Assembly: GCF_001839655.2 (NCBI RefSeq)
Contig: NZ_CP056087.1
Location: 2,294,001-2,358,000 of the forward strand
Length of the DNA: 64,000 bases
Source: Pseudomonas argentinensis
GTDB taxonomy: Bacteria > Pseudomonadota > Gammaproteobacteria > Pseudomonadales > Pseudomonadaceae
Direction: 5' to 3'
Shown: piece by piece, positions 18,583-29,267 of the stretch
Layout of the letters: every line of letters starts with the position of its first letter
Position numbering within the stretch: position 1 is the stretch's first letter
The notes under the pieces: model-generated
Seen by the model: only the letters and a program-made list of their open reading frames with translations
Databases searched by the model: none
What the model was told of the DNA's origin: nothing
Translations under genes and position numbers: made by a program

Positions 18583-19155
18583 TCAGCCGAGCAGGTCGGG
18601 TGAATTGAGGTTGCTCAGGCGTGGATCGTCGGGCTCGCAAGGCAGGGCTGCGGGATCATGTGCACGCAGCCAGCGTTGGGTGCTGCGCTCGCCGGCCTGC
18701 CATGCCCGTTCCAGTGATGGCTGCAGGCGGCGAGGGATGACGGCGAACAGCGGTTCCCAATAGCCGGCGCGCTGGGCCATTACCGGGCGATCGTCGGCCA
18801 GGGCCAGCAAACGCTCGACCAGCGCGCGGTCGACCCGCGGGGCGTCGCAGGGCAGCACCAGCAGCAGGGGATGACGGGCGACCTGCAGGGCTGCGCGGAT
18901 GCCGGCCAGGGGGCCGGGATAGTCGGCACTGTCGTCACCGACCAGGCGATCGGCATAGGCAGCATAGGCCTGCTGGTTGCGGTTGCAGGAGATGATCAGG
19001 TCATCGGTCAGCGGCCGCACCACCTCATGCAGCCATGCGATCATGGGTCGCGCCTGCCAGTGCACCAGGCCCTTGTCCAGGCCGCCCATGCGCTGGCCGC
19101 GGCCGCCTGCGAGCAGAACCACCGAGAAGGGCTGGGACGGGGCTGGGGCGGGCAT
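18583..19155 (-). CDS. mobA: Molybdenum cofactor guanylyltransferase
   Basis: This is a 190-residue nucleotidyltransferase with the N-terminal signature VVLLAGGRGQRMGGLDKGLV and the later PGPLAGIRAAL and LVLPCDAPRVD blocks. MobA joins GMP to molybdopterin to make MGD, needed by enzymes such as NapA in this window. I chose ATG 19155, which has GGAG upstream and puts the signature at the usual distance; a longer in-frame start at 19248 would overlap the moaB start. It is divergent from moaB-moeA with 68 bases between the starts. Confidence 0.94.
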   Translation of the reverse strand: MPAPAPSQPFSVVLLAGGRGQRMGGLDKGLVHWQARPMIAWLHEVVRPLTDDLIISCNRNQQAYAAYADRLVGDDSADYPGPLAGIRAALQVARHPLLLVLPCDAPRVDRALVERLLALADDRPVMAQRAGYWEPLFAVIPRRLQPSLERAWQAGERSTQRWLRAHDPAALPCEPDDPRLSNLNSPDLLG

Positions 19156-19223
19156 GGCAGGGTCTCCGGAGATGGCGCTGTGGTATAACACCGGCCTTTG
19201 TAGACGACAACTGGAAGCCTGCC

Positions 19224-19763
19224 ATGAGCCACAAGGCCGATGCGCCATTCGTGCCCCTGAATATCGCCGTATTGACGGTCAGCGATACCCGCACGCTGGA
19301 AACCGACACCTCGGGGCAACTCTTCGTCGATCGCCTGAAAGCCGCAGGCCATAATCTTGCCGAGCGGGTGCTGCTCAAGGACGACCTTTACAAGATCCGT
19401 GCCCAGGTCGCCACCTGGATCGCCGAAGACGTGGTGCAGGTGGTGCTGATCACCGGGGGCACCGGCTTTACCGGCCGCGACAGCACACCGGAAGCGGTGG
19501 CCTGCCTGCTCGACAAGCAGGTCGATGGCTTTGGCGAGCTGTTCCGGCAGATATCCACTGCCGATATCGGCACCTCGACCATTCAGTCCCGGGCCCTGGC
19601 CGGCCTGGCCAACGGCACCCTGGTGTGCTGCCTGCCGGGCTCGACCAATGCCTGCCGCACCGGCTGGGACGGCATCCTTGCCGAGCAGCTCGATGCGCGC
19701 CATCGCCCGTGCAATTTCGTGCCGCACCTGAAACTCGCTGCGCCCTGCGAGAGCCGCGGATGA
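19224..19763 (+). CDS. moaB: Molybdenum cofactor biosynthesis protein MoaB
   Basis: This is a 179-residue MoaB/Mog-fold protein with [33 protein letters not shown] and [16 protein letters not shown]. In this family the fold adenylylates molybdopterin before Mo insertion; the exact role of bacterial MoaB proteins varies. The stop overlaps the moeA start (ATGA), so the two are coupled. Confidence 0.94.
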   Translation: MSHKADAPFVPLNIAVLTVSDTRTLETDTSGQLFVDRLKAAGHNLAERVLLKDDLYKIRAQVATWIAEDVVQVVLITGGTGFTGRDSTPEAVACLLDKQVDGFGELFRQISTADIGTSTIQSRALAGLANGTLVCCLPGSTNACRTGWDGILAEQLDARHRPCNFVPHLKLAAPCESRG

Positions 19764-20971
19764 GCGAGCAGCCGTCACCGCTGATGCCGGTGGAGCAGGC
19801 GCTGGCTCGCTTGCTGCGACTGGCCGAGGACAGCCCGATTACCGAGCACGAGCTGGTCGATCTGGCCGCTGCCGACGGTCGCGTGTTGGCCGAGCCGATG
19901 ATCGCCGGCCTGGACCTGCCACCCTGGCCGAACAGCGCCATGGACGGTTACGCGTTGCGCCTGGCCGACTGGCAGGGTGAGCCACTGCCGGTCAGCCAGC
20001 GCATCCTCGCCGGCCTGGCGCCTGACGCGCTGCAGCCCGGCACTTGCGCGCGCATCTTCACCGGAGCCCCGGTTCCCCGCGGCGCCGATACGGTCGAGAT
20101 GCAGGAGAACGTCAGTGTCGCCGACGATGGCCGGGTGCATTTCCATCAGCCGCTCAAGTTGGCGCAGAACATCCGTCCCCAGGGCCAGGAAAACCGCAAG
20201 GGCGAGATGCTGCTGGCTGCTGGTACGCGGTTGGGCCCCATCGAACTGGGGCTGGCGGCGTCCATTGGCCTCGCCCGGCTGTCGGTACGGCGTCGGCCGC
20301 GGGTGGCGGTGCTGTCCACCGGTGACGAGCTGATCGAGCCGGGCCATAAGCTGGGCGCCGGGCAGATCTACAACAGCAACCGCTACCTGCTGGTCGCCTG
20401 GCTGCAGCGTCTGGGCTGTGAGGTCATCAATGCCGGCATCCTGCCCGATGAACTCGAGCGCACGCGCCAGGCTTTGGGTGAACTGGATGATGTCGACCTG
20501 ATCCTCTCCACCGGTGGGGTGTCGGTGGGCGAAGCGGACTTTCTCGGTATCGCCCTGCGTGAAGCCGGCGAACTGGCGTTGTGGAAGCTCGCCATCAAGC
20601 CGGGCAAGCCACTGACCGTCGGCGAGTTCCGCGGTCGCCCGGTGATCGGCCTGCCGGGTAACCCGGCCTCGACCCTGGTGACCTTCGGCCTGTTGGCGCG
20701 CCCCTATCTGTTGCGCCGCCTCGGCGTGCAAAAGGTCGAACCCCTGGGCTTCCCGGTGCCGGCAGGCTTCACCTGGGGCAAACCGGGCAAGCGCCGCGAG
20801 TTCCTGCGCGCGCGCCTCGAGAACGGCCGCGTGGTGCCGTATTCGAACCAGAGTTCAGGGGTGTTGCGCAGCGCTGCCTGGGCCGAGGGGCTGGCGCAGG
20901 TGCTGGAAGGCACCACCCTCGCCGAAGGTGACCTGGTGCAGTTCATTCCAATGAGCGAACTGCTCGGCTGA
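19760..20971 (+). CDS. moeA: Molybdopterin molybdenumtransferase MoeA
   Basis: This 403-residue protein has the MoeA domain order: N-terminal linker with PPWPNSAMDGYALR, GAPVPRGADTVEMQE, the MPT-binding core VAVLSTGDELIEPG, LILSTGGVSVGEADF and KPGKPLTVGEF, then the C-terminal beta domain. It inserts molybdate into adenylylated molybdopterin. It overlaps moaB by four bases. A GC-rich inverted sequence lies after the stop but has no T-run. Confidence 0.95.
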   Translation: MSEQPSPLMPVEQALARLLRLAEDSPITEHELVDLAAADGRVLAEPMIAGLDLPPWPNSAMDGYALRLADWQGEPLPVSQRILAGLAPDALQPGTCARIFTGAPVPRGADTVEMQENVSVADDGRVHFHQPLKLAQNIRPQGQENRKGEMLLAAGTRLGPIELGLAASIGLARLSVRRRPRVAVLSTGDELIEPGHKLGAGQIYNSNRYLLVAWLQRLGCEVINAGILPDELERTRQALGELDDVDLILSTGGVSVGEADFLGIALREAGELALWKLAIKPGKPLTVGEFRGRPVIGLPGNPASTLVTFGLLARPYLLRRLGVQKVEPLGFPVPAGFTWGKPGKRREFLRARLENGRVVPYSNQSSGVLRSAAWAEGLAQVLEGTTLAEGDLVQFIPMSELLG

Positions 20972-21076
20972 GGCGCAGGGCCGGCAGTCTGCAGCAACTG
21001 ACGGCGGGCGTGATTATTTCGCTCGCCCGTTGTCTGGATAAGCAGCACTGTCTTCAAACCCCCTTCCGGAGCCGTT

Positions 21077-21972
21077 ATGCAAGAGCGTAAAGCGCTGTTG
21101 ATCCTTCATGGTAAGCAGTCCCTCAACGACGAGGTTCGCGCTGCGGTCAACAGCCAGCGTGAGCGTGGCTGGGATCTGGCCGTGCGGCTCACCTGGGAGG
21201 CGGGCGATGCCCAGCGCCTGGTCGCCGAGGCCCTGCAGGCAGGCTACCCGACGCTGATCGCCGGCGGCGGTGACGGCACCTTGCGTGACGTCGCCGAAGC
21301 CATGGCCAAGGCCGAAAACGACGCCAGTCTGGTCTTGCTGCCGCTGGGCACCGCCAATGATTTCGCCCATGCGGCGGGCATACCGCTGACGCCCGCCGAC
21401 GCGCTGGCGCTGCTCGATACGCCTGCGCAGCCGATCGACCTGGGTGAGGTCGATGGCGAGCTGTTCCTCAATATGGCCACGGGGGGCTTTGGCTCCAATA
21501 TCACCGCCAATACCTCCGAAGATCTCAAGCGTTTCCTGGGTGGGGCGGCCTACATGCTCACCGGCCTGACCCGCTTCGCCGAAGTGCGTTCGGCCTTTGG
21601 TCGCTTCAAGGGCCCCGATTTCCAGTGGGAGGGCGATTTTCTCGCCCTGGGCATCGGCAATGGCCGGCAGGCCGGTGGCGGGCATGTGCTGTGCCCCACG
21701 CCCGGGTGAACGACGGCTTGCTGGACGTGTGCATCGTGCCGGCCGCTTCCGATGTGGTCGGCACGCTCGGCACGCTGCTGTCCGGTGGCCTCAAGGGCAT
21801 CGAGGGCGTGGCGATCAGCGCGCGCTTGCCCTGGCTGGAAATCGATGCCCCGGAAGGCCTGGATCTGAACCTCGATGGAGAGCCACGTGGCGGGCATCGT
21901 CTACGCTTTGCGGCAAGGCCCCAGGCACTGCGCCTGCATTTACCGGAGCATTCGCCTTTGCTGCGCGACTGA
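21077..21972 (+). pseudogene. yegS: YegS/DAGK-type lipid kinase, one apparent frameshift
   Basis: The first 209 codons encode a diacylglycerol-kinase-like domain: LLILHGKQS at the N-terminus, the nucleotide loop IAGGGDGTLRDVAEA, LPLGTANDFAHAAGI and NMATGGFGSNITANT. The frame breaks at TGTGCCCCACGCC near 21696. One extra C would give CPHARVNDGLLDVCIVPA, and the protein then runs on to 21972 for a total of about 298 residues, the normal YegS length. YegS-like kinases phosphorylate lipids such as phosphatidylglycerol in vitro; the physiological role is unclear. The single-base loss in a C-run suggests a sequence error. Confidence 0.88.
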
Positions 21973-22093
21973 TCGGCGGGCACTGGTGTAGCGCCGCGCG
22001 CTGGTGCAAGATGGCGTTGCGCCATGCCGCCTACAGTAATTGCACGACTGGCCGATAGCTTCATACGAACACCACGCCTCACAGGAGCGAATA

Positions 22094-23023
22094 ATGGCCG
22101 GTATTCTCGACACCGTTGATCAACGGACGCAGCTGGTAGGCGAGAACCGCCTGGAAATCCTGATGTTCCGCCTGGCGGGCCGGCAGCTGTTCGCCATCAA
22201 CGTGTTCAAGGTGCAGGAAGTGCTGCACATGCCCAAGCTGACCTTGATGCCGCACCGCCATCGTTTCGTCTGCGGGGTGATCCACCTGCGCGGCCAGACG
22301 CTGCCGGTGATCGATCTGTCCCAGGCCATCGGCATGCGGCCGATCGTGCCGGATGAGCGCAGCACCATCATCGTCACCGAGTACAACCGCTCGATCCAGG
22401 CATTCCTGGTCGGCGGCGTCGACCGCATTCTCAACCTCAACTGGGAATCCATCCTGCCGCCGCCGGGTGGTGCGGGGCGTCAGCATTACCTGACGGCCAT
22501 CACCAAAGTCGACGACCAACTGGTGGAAATCATCGACGTGGAGAAGGTGCTGGCCGAGATCGTGCCGTACGACACGCGCATCTCCGGTGACCGTCTGGCC
22601 GATCCGTTGCTGGAAAAGGCCCGGGGCCGCGAGGTGCTGCTGGTCGATGACTCCAGTGTGGCCCTGGCCCAGCTGCGCGATACCCTGTCGCAACTGGGCA
22701 TCAAGCTGCACGTCGCCACCGATGGCCTCAAGGGCCTGCAGTTGCTCAAGGGCTGGGCCGATGCCGGTGAAGTCATCACCGACAAGCTGCTGATGATGTT
22801 CACCGACGCCGAAATGCCGGAAATGGACGGCTACCGCCTGACCACCGAGATTCGCCAGGATCCGCGCCTGCGCGACCTGTACGTGGTGCTGCACACCTCG
22901 CTGTCCGGCAGCTTCAACGATGCCATGGTCAAGAAGGTGGGCTGCGACAACTTCCTCTCCAAGTTCCAGCCAGACAAGCTGGTGGATGTGATTCGTCAGC
23001 GTCTTGCTCTAGACGAAAAGTAG
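22094..23023 (+). CDS. cheV: Chemotaxis coupling protein CheV (CheW plus receiver)
   Basis: This 309-residue protein has two domains. Residues 15-165 are a CheW-like domain (LAGRQLFAINVFKVQEVL, GVIHLRGQTLPVIDLSQAIG). Residues about 175-305 are a receiver domain with VLLVDDSSVALAQL, the phosphoacceptor Asp in MMFTDAEMPEMDG and a conserved Lys in NFLSKFQPDK. CheV couples chemoreceptors to CheA and is itself phosphorylated. It starts at ATG 22094 after AGGAG. There are no other chemotaxis genes nearby, so it is an orphan coupling gene. A nested hairpin follows the stop. Confidence 0.94.
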   Translation: MAGILDTVDQRTQLVGENRLEILMFRLAGRQLFAINVFKVQEVLHMPKLTLMPHRHRFVCGVIHLRGQTLPVIDLSQAIGMRPIVPDERSTIIVTEYNRSIQAFLVGGVDRILNLNWESILPPPGGAGRQHYLTAITKVDDQLVEIIDVEKVLAEIVPYDTRISGDRLADPLLEKARGREVLLVDDSSVALAQLRDTLSQLGIKLHVATDGLKGLQLLKGWADAGEVITDKLLMMFTDAEMPEMDGYRLTTEIRQDPRLRDLYVVLHTSLSGSFNDAMVKKVGCDNFLSKFQPDKLVDVIRQRLALDEK

Positions 23024-23034
23024 AGCTCTGTCGG

Positions 23035-23080
23035 CTTGAGCCCCGGCGGCGGTTTGCGTATAACCGCCGTTTCGCTCAAG
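23035..23080 (+). terminator. Nested hairpin after cheV
   Basis: Outer CTTGAGC/GCTCAAG and inner CGGCGGTT-TGCGTAT-AACCGCCG with only TTT after the inner stem. A weak intrinsic terminator or mRNA-stabilising hairpin. Confidence 0.5.
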
Positions 23081-23095
23081 TCAGGACGCCGAGCC

Positions 23096-23896
23096 ATGTA
23101 CCTCTCAGCGCTGTACCGCTTCCCCCTCAAGTCCGCCATGGGTGAATCCCTGCCCAGCCTGCAGCTCGACGGTCTGGGTGTGGCCGGCGATCGCCGCTGG
23201 ATGTTCGCGGATGCGCAAACCGGGCGATTCATGACGCAGCGCACCTTTCCCCACATGAGCCAGCTGCAGGCACGCTGGAACGCCGCTGGCGGCCTGAGCC
23301 TGGAAGCGCCTGGCCTGCCGGCGTTGCAGGTGGCGTTGCCGGAACCGGACCAGGCGCTGCGCGGGGTGATCATCTGGCGCGATACCCTGCGGGTACCGGA
23401 TGCCGGCGACGAGGCCGCCGCCTGGGGCAGTGCGTTCATGGGCAAGGCGTGCCGCCTGGTGCATGTGCCGGCAGCGCGGGCGCGTTTCATCGAAGGCAAC
23501 CTCAGCGGTGACGAGAAGGTCGGTTTCGCCGACGGCTTTCCGCTGCTGCTGATCGGCCAGGCCTCGTTGGATGACCTGGTGGCGCGGGTCGGCCGCCCCC
23601 TGGAGATGCTGCGTTTTCGTCCCAACCTGGTGGTGCAGGGCAGCGAGCCCTATGCCGAGGACAGCTGGAAGCGTATCCGTATCGGCGATGTCGAGTTCAC
23701 CCTCGCCAAGCGCTGTTCGCGTTGCGTGATCACCACCATCGACCCGCGGACGGGGGAGCGCAGTGCCGACCTTGAGCCGCTGACCACCCTGCGCAGCTAC
23801 CGCCTGGGCGAGGGCGGCATCCTGTTCGGACAGAACCTGATCAACCATGGCAGCGGTGAGTTGCGGGTCGGCATGCCAATCGAGGTGCTGGAATAA
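23096..23896 (+). CDS. MOSC domain protein
   Basis: This 266-residue protein has an N-terminal beta-barrel (MOSC_N: ALYRFPLKSAMGE, GVAGDRRWMFADAQTG, FMTQRTFPHM) and a C-terminal MOSC domain (FRPNLVVQG, CSRCVITTIDPRTGE). Family members such as YcbX/mARC bind molybdenum cofactor through a conserved Cys and reduce N-hydroxylated compounds. A Mo-cofactor link agrees with the mob/moa/moe genes nearby, but the substrate is unknown. The C-terminal ferredoxin domain of YcbX is absent. Confidence 0.88.
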   Translation: MYLSALYRFPLKSAMGESLPSLQLDGLGVAGDRRWMFADAQTGRFMTQRTFPHMSQLQARWNAAGGLSLEAPGLPALQVALPEPDQALRGVIIWRDTLRVPDAGDEAAAWGSAFMGKACRLVHVPAARARFIEGNLSGDEKVGFADGFPLLLIGQASLDDLVARVGRPLEMLRFRPNLVVQGSEPYAEDSWKRIRIGDVEFTLAKRCSRCVITTIDPRTGERSADLEPLTTLRSYRLGEGGILFGQNLINHGSGELRVGMPIEVLE

Positions 23897-23903
23897 GCTT
23901 CTG

Positions 23904-23962
23904 AGCTACAAGCTACAAGCTACAAGCTACAAGCGAGTGGCGATAACTTGTGGCTTGAAGCT
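23904..23962. repeat. Heptamer tandem repeat forming a hairpin
   Basis: AGCTACA is repeated 4.4 times (23904-23934). A following segment CTTGTGGCTTGAAGCT (23947-23962) is its imperfect inverse, with 14 of 16 bases matching. It sits between convergent MOSC and slt genes, and a related heptamer array is at 38130-38288. Confidence 0.85.
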
Positions 23963-23972
23963 TGCCGCTGCC

Positions 23973-25898
23973 TTACTGGTCGAAATAACGCTCGTGCCAG
24001 CCCACCAGCGGCTGGGGCGCATTGAGCTTGTCGCCGTAGATCACCGCGTAGGACAGCACGTTCTGCACGTACTGGCGGGTCTCGTTGAATGGAATGTTTT
24101 CCACCCACACGTCATAGGCCAGGTGGTCGGCGCCGCGCAGCCACTGGCGCACGCGGCCGGGCCCGGCGTTGTAAGCGGCCGAGGCGAGCACCCGGTTGCC
24201 GTTGAACTGGCCGTAGATCTGGCTCAGGTAGGCGGCGCCCAGCTGGATATTGACGCTGGGCAGCAGCGCGTTGTTCGGGTTGCTCAAGGGAATGTCGAAC
24301 TTGCGCGCGGTCTCCTTGGCCGTGGCGGGCATCACCTGCATCAGGCCCATGGCGCCGACGGGGGATTTTGCATCGGCCATGAAGCCGCTTTCCTGGCGGG
24401 TGATGGCGAATACCCAGCTCGAGTGCAGGCCACGCTTCTTGGCCTCGGCGGTCAGCGATTCGCGGTGAGCCATGGGAAAGCGGATGTCCAGGTCATCCCA
24501 GTACTTGGCTTGGCTGATGGTGCGGATCGCCGGGAAATACCACTGCCTGTCGTAGGCCAGGCGCGCCTGGGCGACCAGCTCGTCACGGTCGAAATGGCGG
24601 CTGGCGTGGTACCACTCGCGGCGGCCTTCGACGATCTGGCCGCGGTCGTGGAATTCCATGGCGCGACGTATACCGGGGGCATTGCGCACCTTCTTCATGA
24701 CGGCCGGGCTCAACTGCAGGGGTGCGTTCTTCAGGTAGTAGGGTTCCTTGACCTGATCGGCGGCCATGAAACCGTAGAAGTCGCGCTCCTTGGCCAGCTC
24801 GTGGAACAGCGGCTGGGCGGCCTTGCCGTTGGGCTGGGCCAGTTGCAGGCTGCGCGCCTGCCAGTAGCGCCAGCGGTTGGTGCTGGCCAGGGACTCGGGC
24901 ATGCGGCTGATCAGCTTGTAGGCGTCGTCCCAGCGGCCCAGGCGCAGCAGCAGGCGGGCGCGCCATTCGCTGACGGTGTCGTCGCGCAGGTTGGGGTCGT
25001 ACCTGGCCATGACGTCGAGCGCGCGCGGGTCGAAGCGGCGCGCCAGGGTCAGGCCGATCTCGTTGGCGATGGCGACCTTCTCCTGCTCGGAAAAGCGCAT
25101 GCGCTGCGAGTAGCCCTCGAGCAGGCTCAGGGCCTGTTCCGGGTCCTGGCGGGCGAGGCGGCGCAGGCCGAGGCTGACCACATCGCCCATGGCGTCGTCG
25201 GCTGGCGTGAAGCGTGCGGTCTGGGTGAGCATCTGCGGTTTCTGGGCGACGTCCACGAGCAGCTTGCCGTGGTTGCTCAGGGTCGGCAGGTCCTTGCTCA
25301 GAAAGGTCGCCAGGCTATAGTTGCGCGCTTCGGCGGCCAGCTTGGCGCGCTGCCAGCGGCGTTGTTCGGTCAGTTGGCCTCCGGCGGCCCAGCGGTCGAA
25401 CAGGCGGTCACAGGCTTCGGGCTGGGATTTGCCGACCAGCCAGAGCTTTTCTGCGCTGGCATAACCTTCGGCGGTCTGGCCCTGGGCCAGCTGACGCTGG
25501 CCGTTCAGGCAGTCCAGTTCGGTGAAGTTGAGCCCCGGGTCGTAGTACTTGGCGAAGGTCTGCCATTCACCGCGTTCGGCGAGCCAGCGCAGCCAGCGCA
25601 ATTTCATCCAGCTGGCCTGGGGCAGGTCACCATGGGCGGCGAGAAAGGCTTCGATTTCCTGGTTGCTGGCCCACTTCAGGCGCGCGGTCAGTTCGTCATA
25701 GGCCAGGTAAGGGGTCAGCGGGTAGTCGCGCAGGGCGCTGGCGTAGCGCTGGTAAGGCCCCTTGTCGCCCTTGGCGAGCGCGGCCTTGGCCTCGTCGTAG
25801 TACTGACGTTGCTGCTGCAGGCTCGCGGCCTGGCTGAGCGTGGAGGTGGCGGCGCAAAGGATCAGGCAGGAAAGCAGACTGGGCAAACGACAGCGCAT
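23973..25898 (-). CDS. slt: Soluble lytic murein transglycosylase
   Basis: This is a 641-residue periplasmic protein. It has a signal peptide (RLPSLLSCLILCAATSTLSQA) and a long superhelical alpha domain (about 30-450, many WA/LG helix repeats). The C-terminal SLT domain has the catalytic Glu in FAITRQESGFMADAKSPVG, then GLMQVMPATAKETA and SAAYNAGPGRV. It cleaves peptidoglycan to 1,6-anhydromuropeptides, the substrates later handled by NagZ, which is also in this window. The length agrees with Slt70. It is divergent from uup. Confidence 0.96.
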   Translation of the reverse strand: MRCRLPSLLSCLILCAATSTLSQAASLQQQRQYYDEAKAALAKGDKGPYQRYASALRDYPLTPYLAYDELTARLKWASNQEIEAFLAAHGDLPQASWMKLRWLRWLAERGEWQTFAKYYDPGLNFTELDCLNGQRQLAQGQTAEGYASAEKLWLVGKSQPEACDRLFDRWAAGGQLTEQRRWQRAKLAAEARNYSLATFLSKDLPTLSNHGKLLVDVAQKPQMLTQTARFTPADDAMGDVVSLGLRRLARQDPEQALSLLEGYSQRMRFSEQEKVAIANEIGLTLARRFDPRALDVMARYDPNLRDDTVSEWRARLLLRLGRWDDAYKLISRMPESLASTNRWRYWQARSLQLAQPNGKAAQPLFHELAKERDFYGFMAADQVKEPYYLKNAPLQLSPAVMKKVRNAPGIRRAMEFHDRGQIVEGRREWYHASRHFDRDELVAQARLAYDRQWYFPAIRTISQAKYWDDLDIRFPMAHRESLTAEAKKRGLHSSWVFAITRQESGFMADAKSPVGAMGLMQVMPATAKETARKFDIPLSNPNNALLPSVNIQLGAAYLSQIYGQFNGNRVLASAAYNAGPGRVRQWLRGADHLAYDVWVENIPFNETRQYVQNVLSYAVIYGDKLNAPQPLVGWHERYFDQ

Positions 25899-26261
25899 GG
25901 CACTTCCGGGGTCATCTCGTGAGCGGGCGCGACCTGGCTGGTGCCGGTCGCCTGATGTGCCCTTGGGGCGGCGTGCGCCGCGGCGATGCGGGCATCGTCA
26001 GGCGCGGCGGCAATGGCCGCTAGCTTAGCCTTTTGCCGGCGTGCCGCGAAAGGGCCGTCGGTGCCTGGCCCATGTCTGTTTATGTCACATCGATGGCCGG
26101 CGCCGAGGCCGACAGACGCCGAGGGTCTTCTCGGTTAGAATACGCGCCCGTTTTTGGCTGGCGCGTGCCGGCCGGATCAGTTTCGTGGTCGGCAGCAGCG
26201 AGGCCCAGGTCGCGCCCCAGGCTTTCGCCCACCACTCCTGCGTATTGTCGAGGCAACCCTG
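25899..26261. promoter_or_regulatory. Divergent intergenic region slt / uup
   Basis: This is 363 bases without a gene. GGTTAGAATACG (TAGAAT at 26136-26141) could be a -10 box for uup, but I see no good -35. No regulator box or terminator was found. Confidence 0.35.
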
Positions 26262-28190
<1,929 letters not shown>

Positions 28191-28269
28191 GCGGAGAGGG
28201 CGGCGCCCTGCCGGGATGATCGCATGCGATGATGCCGGGCCGATGCCCGGCGTCATTCGCCGGGGCCGA

Positions 28270-28713
28270 TCAGGCCGAGGGTTTCTTGAGGCTTACGGCC
28301 AGCACGTCGCACGGTGCACCATGCAGCACGTCGTTGGCGGTGGAGCCGAGCAGCAGGGCCAGGCCATGGCGGCCGTGGCTGCCGACGATGATCAGGTCGC
28401 AGTGCTGTTCGGCGGCCAGGCGGTGAATTTCCTGGCGCGGTTGGCCATAGGCCAGGTGGCGGCTTTCGGCGCTGAGCTGCGGGTATTTGATGGCAAAGGC
28501 GTCGAGGCGCTCCTTGGCCTGCTCGAACTGCTGCTGTTGCAGCATCGACAGGTCCATCGGCACGTCACCGCCGAAGGCCATGGCCATCGGCTCGACGATA
28601 TGCACCACGGACAGCTTGGCCTGGGTGCTGGCGGCCAGAGCCTGGGCGCGCTTCATTACCGGGTCGCACTCCTCGGTCAGATCGACGGCGACCAGAATGT
28701 GCTGGTAGGACAT
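28270..28713 (-). CDS. Universal stress protein (UspA family)
   Basis: This 147-residue protein has the family start SYQHILVAVDLTEE and the ATP-binding pattern IVGSHGRHGLALLLGSTAND (G-2x-G-9x-G-S). It is a stress-induced cytosolic nucleotide-binding protein. The start is ATG 28713, with AGGAG upstream. It is convergent with uup and divergent from the next hypothetical gene. Confidence 0.93.
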   Translation of the reverse strand: MSYQHILVAVDLTEECDPVMKRAQALAASTQAKLSVVHIVEPMAMAFGGDVPMDLSMLQQQQFEQAKERLDAFAIKYPQLSAESRHLAYGQPRQEIHRLAAEQHCDLIIVGSHGRHGLALLLGSTANDVLHGAPCDVLAVSLKKPSA

Positions 28714-28800
28714 GGGGTGTCTCCTTACAAGGGTGACCAGTGATTTCAAGTATGGCTGGTTTGAGCATTTACCACAGGTTGCGCAGTCGAGATAGAACTT

Positions 28801-29238
28801 ATGACGGGATGGATCGTTCTGGGCTTGCTGGTCCTGGCCCTCAGCCCGCTGGTCTGGCTGGTGCCGTCGCGTCGCCAGCGCGGGCAGATGGACGTGCGCC
28901 TGCAGGCGCGGCGCCTGGGCCTGGCGATGCAGCTGGCCCGCGAGGAATGGCCGTACTGGCTAGGCAAGACGCCGCCCAACCCCTGCCCGCAGTACCACAG
29001 GCCGCGACCCCGGGGACGCCAGGACAGTTGGTGCTACTGGCAGCGCGAGCCGGGCCAGTGGCTGAACAAATGGCAGGAGCCCTGCACGGACGTGGCGCTG
29101 GCCGAGCAACTGGCAACGCTGCCGGCCGACGTCTACAAGGCCGAGGCCACGCCGCAGATGATCGCGCTGTTCTGGGGGGAGCGGGCCCAACCCGAAGCCT
29201 TGCCGGCGATCGCCGACTTTCTCAAGGGCCGTGCCTGA
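28801..29238 (+). CDS. Conserved hypothetical membrane-anchored protein
   Basis: This 145-residue protein is not assigned to a named family here. Residues 2-22 form one membrane helix (GWIVLGLLVLALSPLVWLV). A basic stretch and a Trp-rich soluble part follow (EEWPYWLGKTPPNPC, DSWCYWQREPGQWLNKWQEP). Its place between the universal stress gene and the next exported gene matches the PA3018-type gene in PAO1 from memory. The genus-wide position supports it being real; function unknown. Confidence 0.75.
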   Translation: MTGWIVLGLLVLALSPLVWLVPSRRQRGQMDVRLQARRLGLAMQLAREEWPYWLGKTPPNPCPQYHRPRPRGRQDSWCYWQREPGQWLNKWQEPCTDVALAEQLATLPADVYKAEATPQMIALFWGERAQPEALPAIADFLKGRA

Positions 29239-29267
29239 CTCAACCGTCGGGCCGGCGCCGCGGCGGC

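Noticed and set aside
20985..21050. GC-rich inverted sequence after moeA as a terminator
   Set aside because: GCGGGCG...CGCCCG can pair but lacks a T-run and the loop is large. Not strong enough to list.
23904..23962. CRISPR array
   Set aside because: The 7-base units have no spacers and no cas genes are present. It is a simple tandem repeat.
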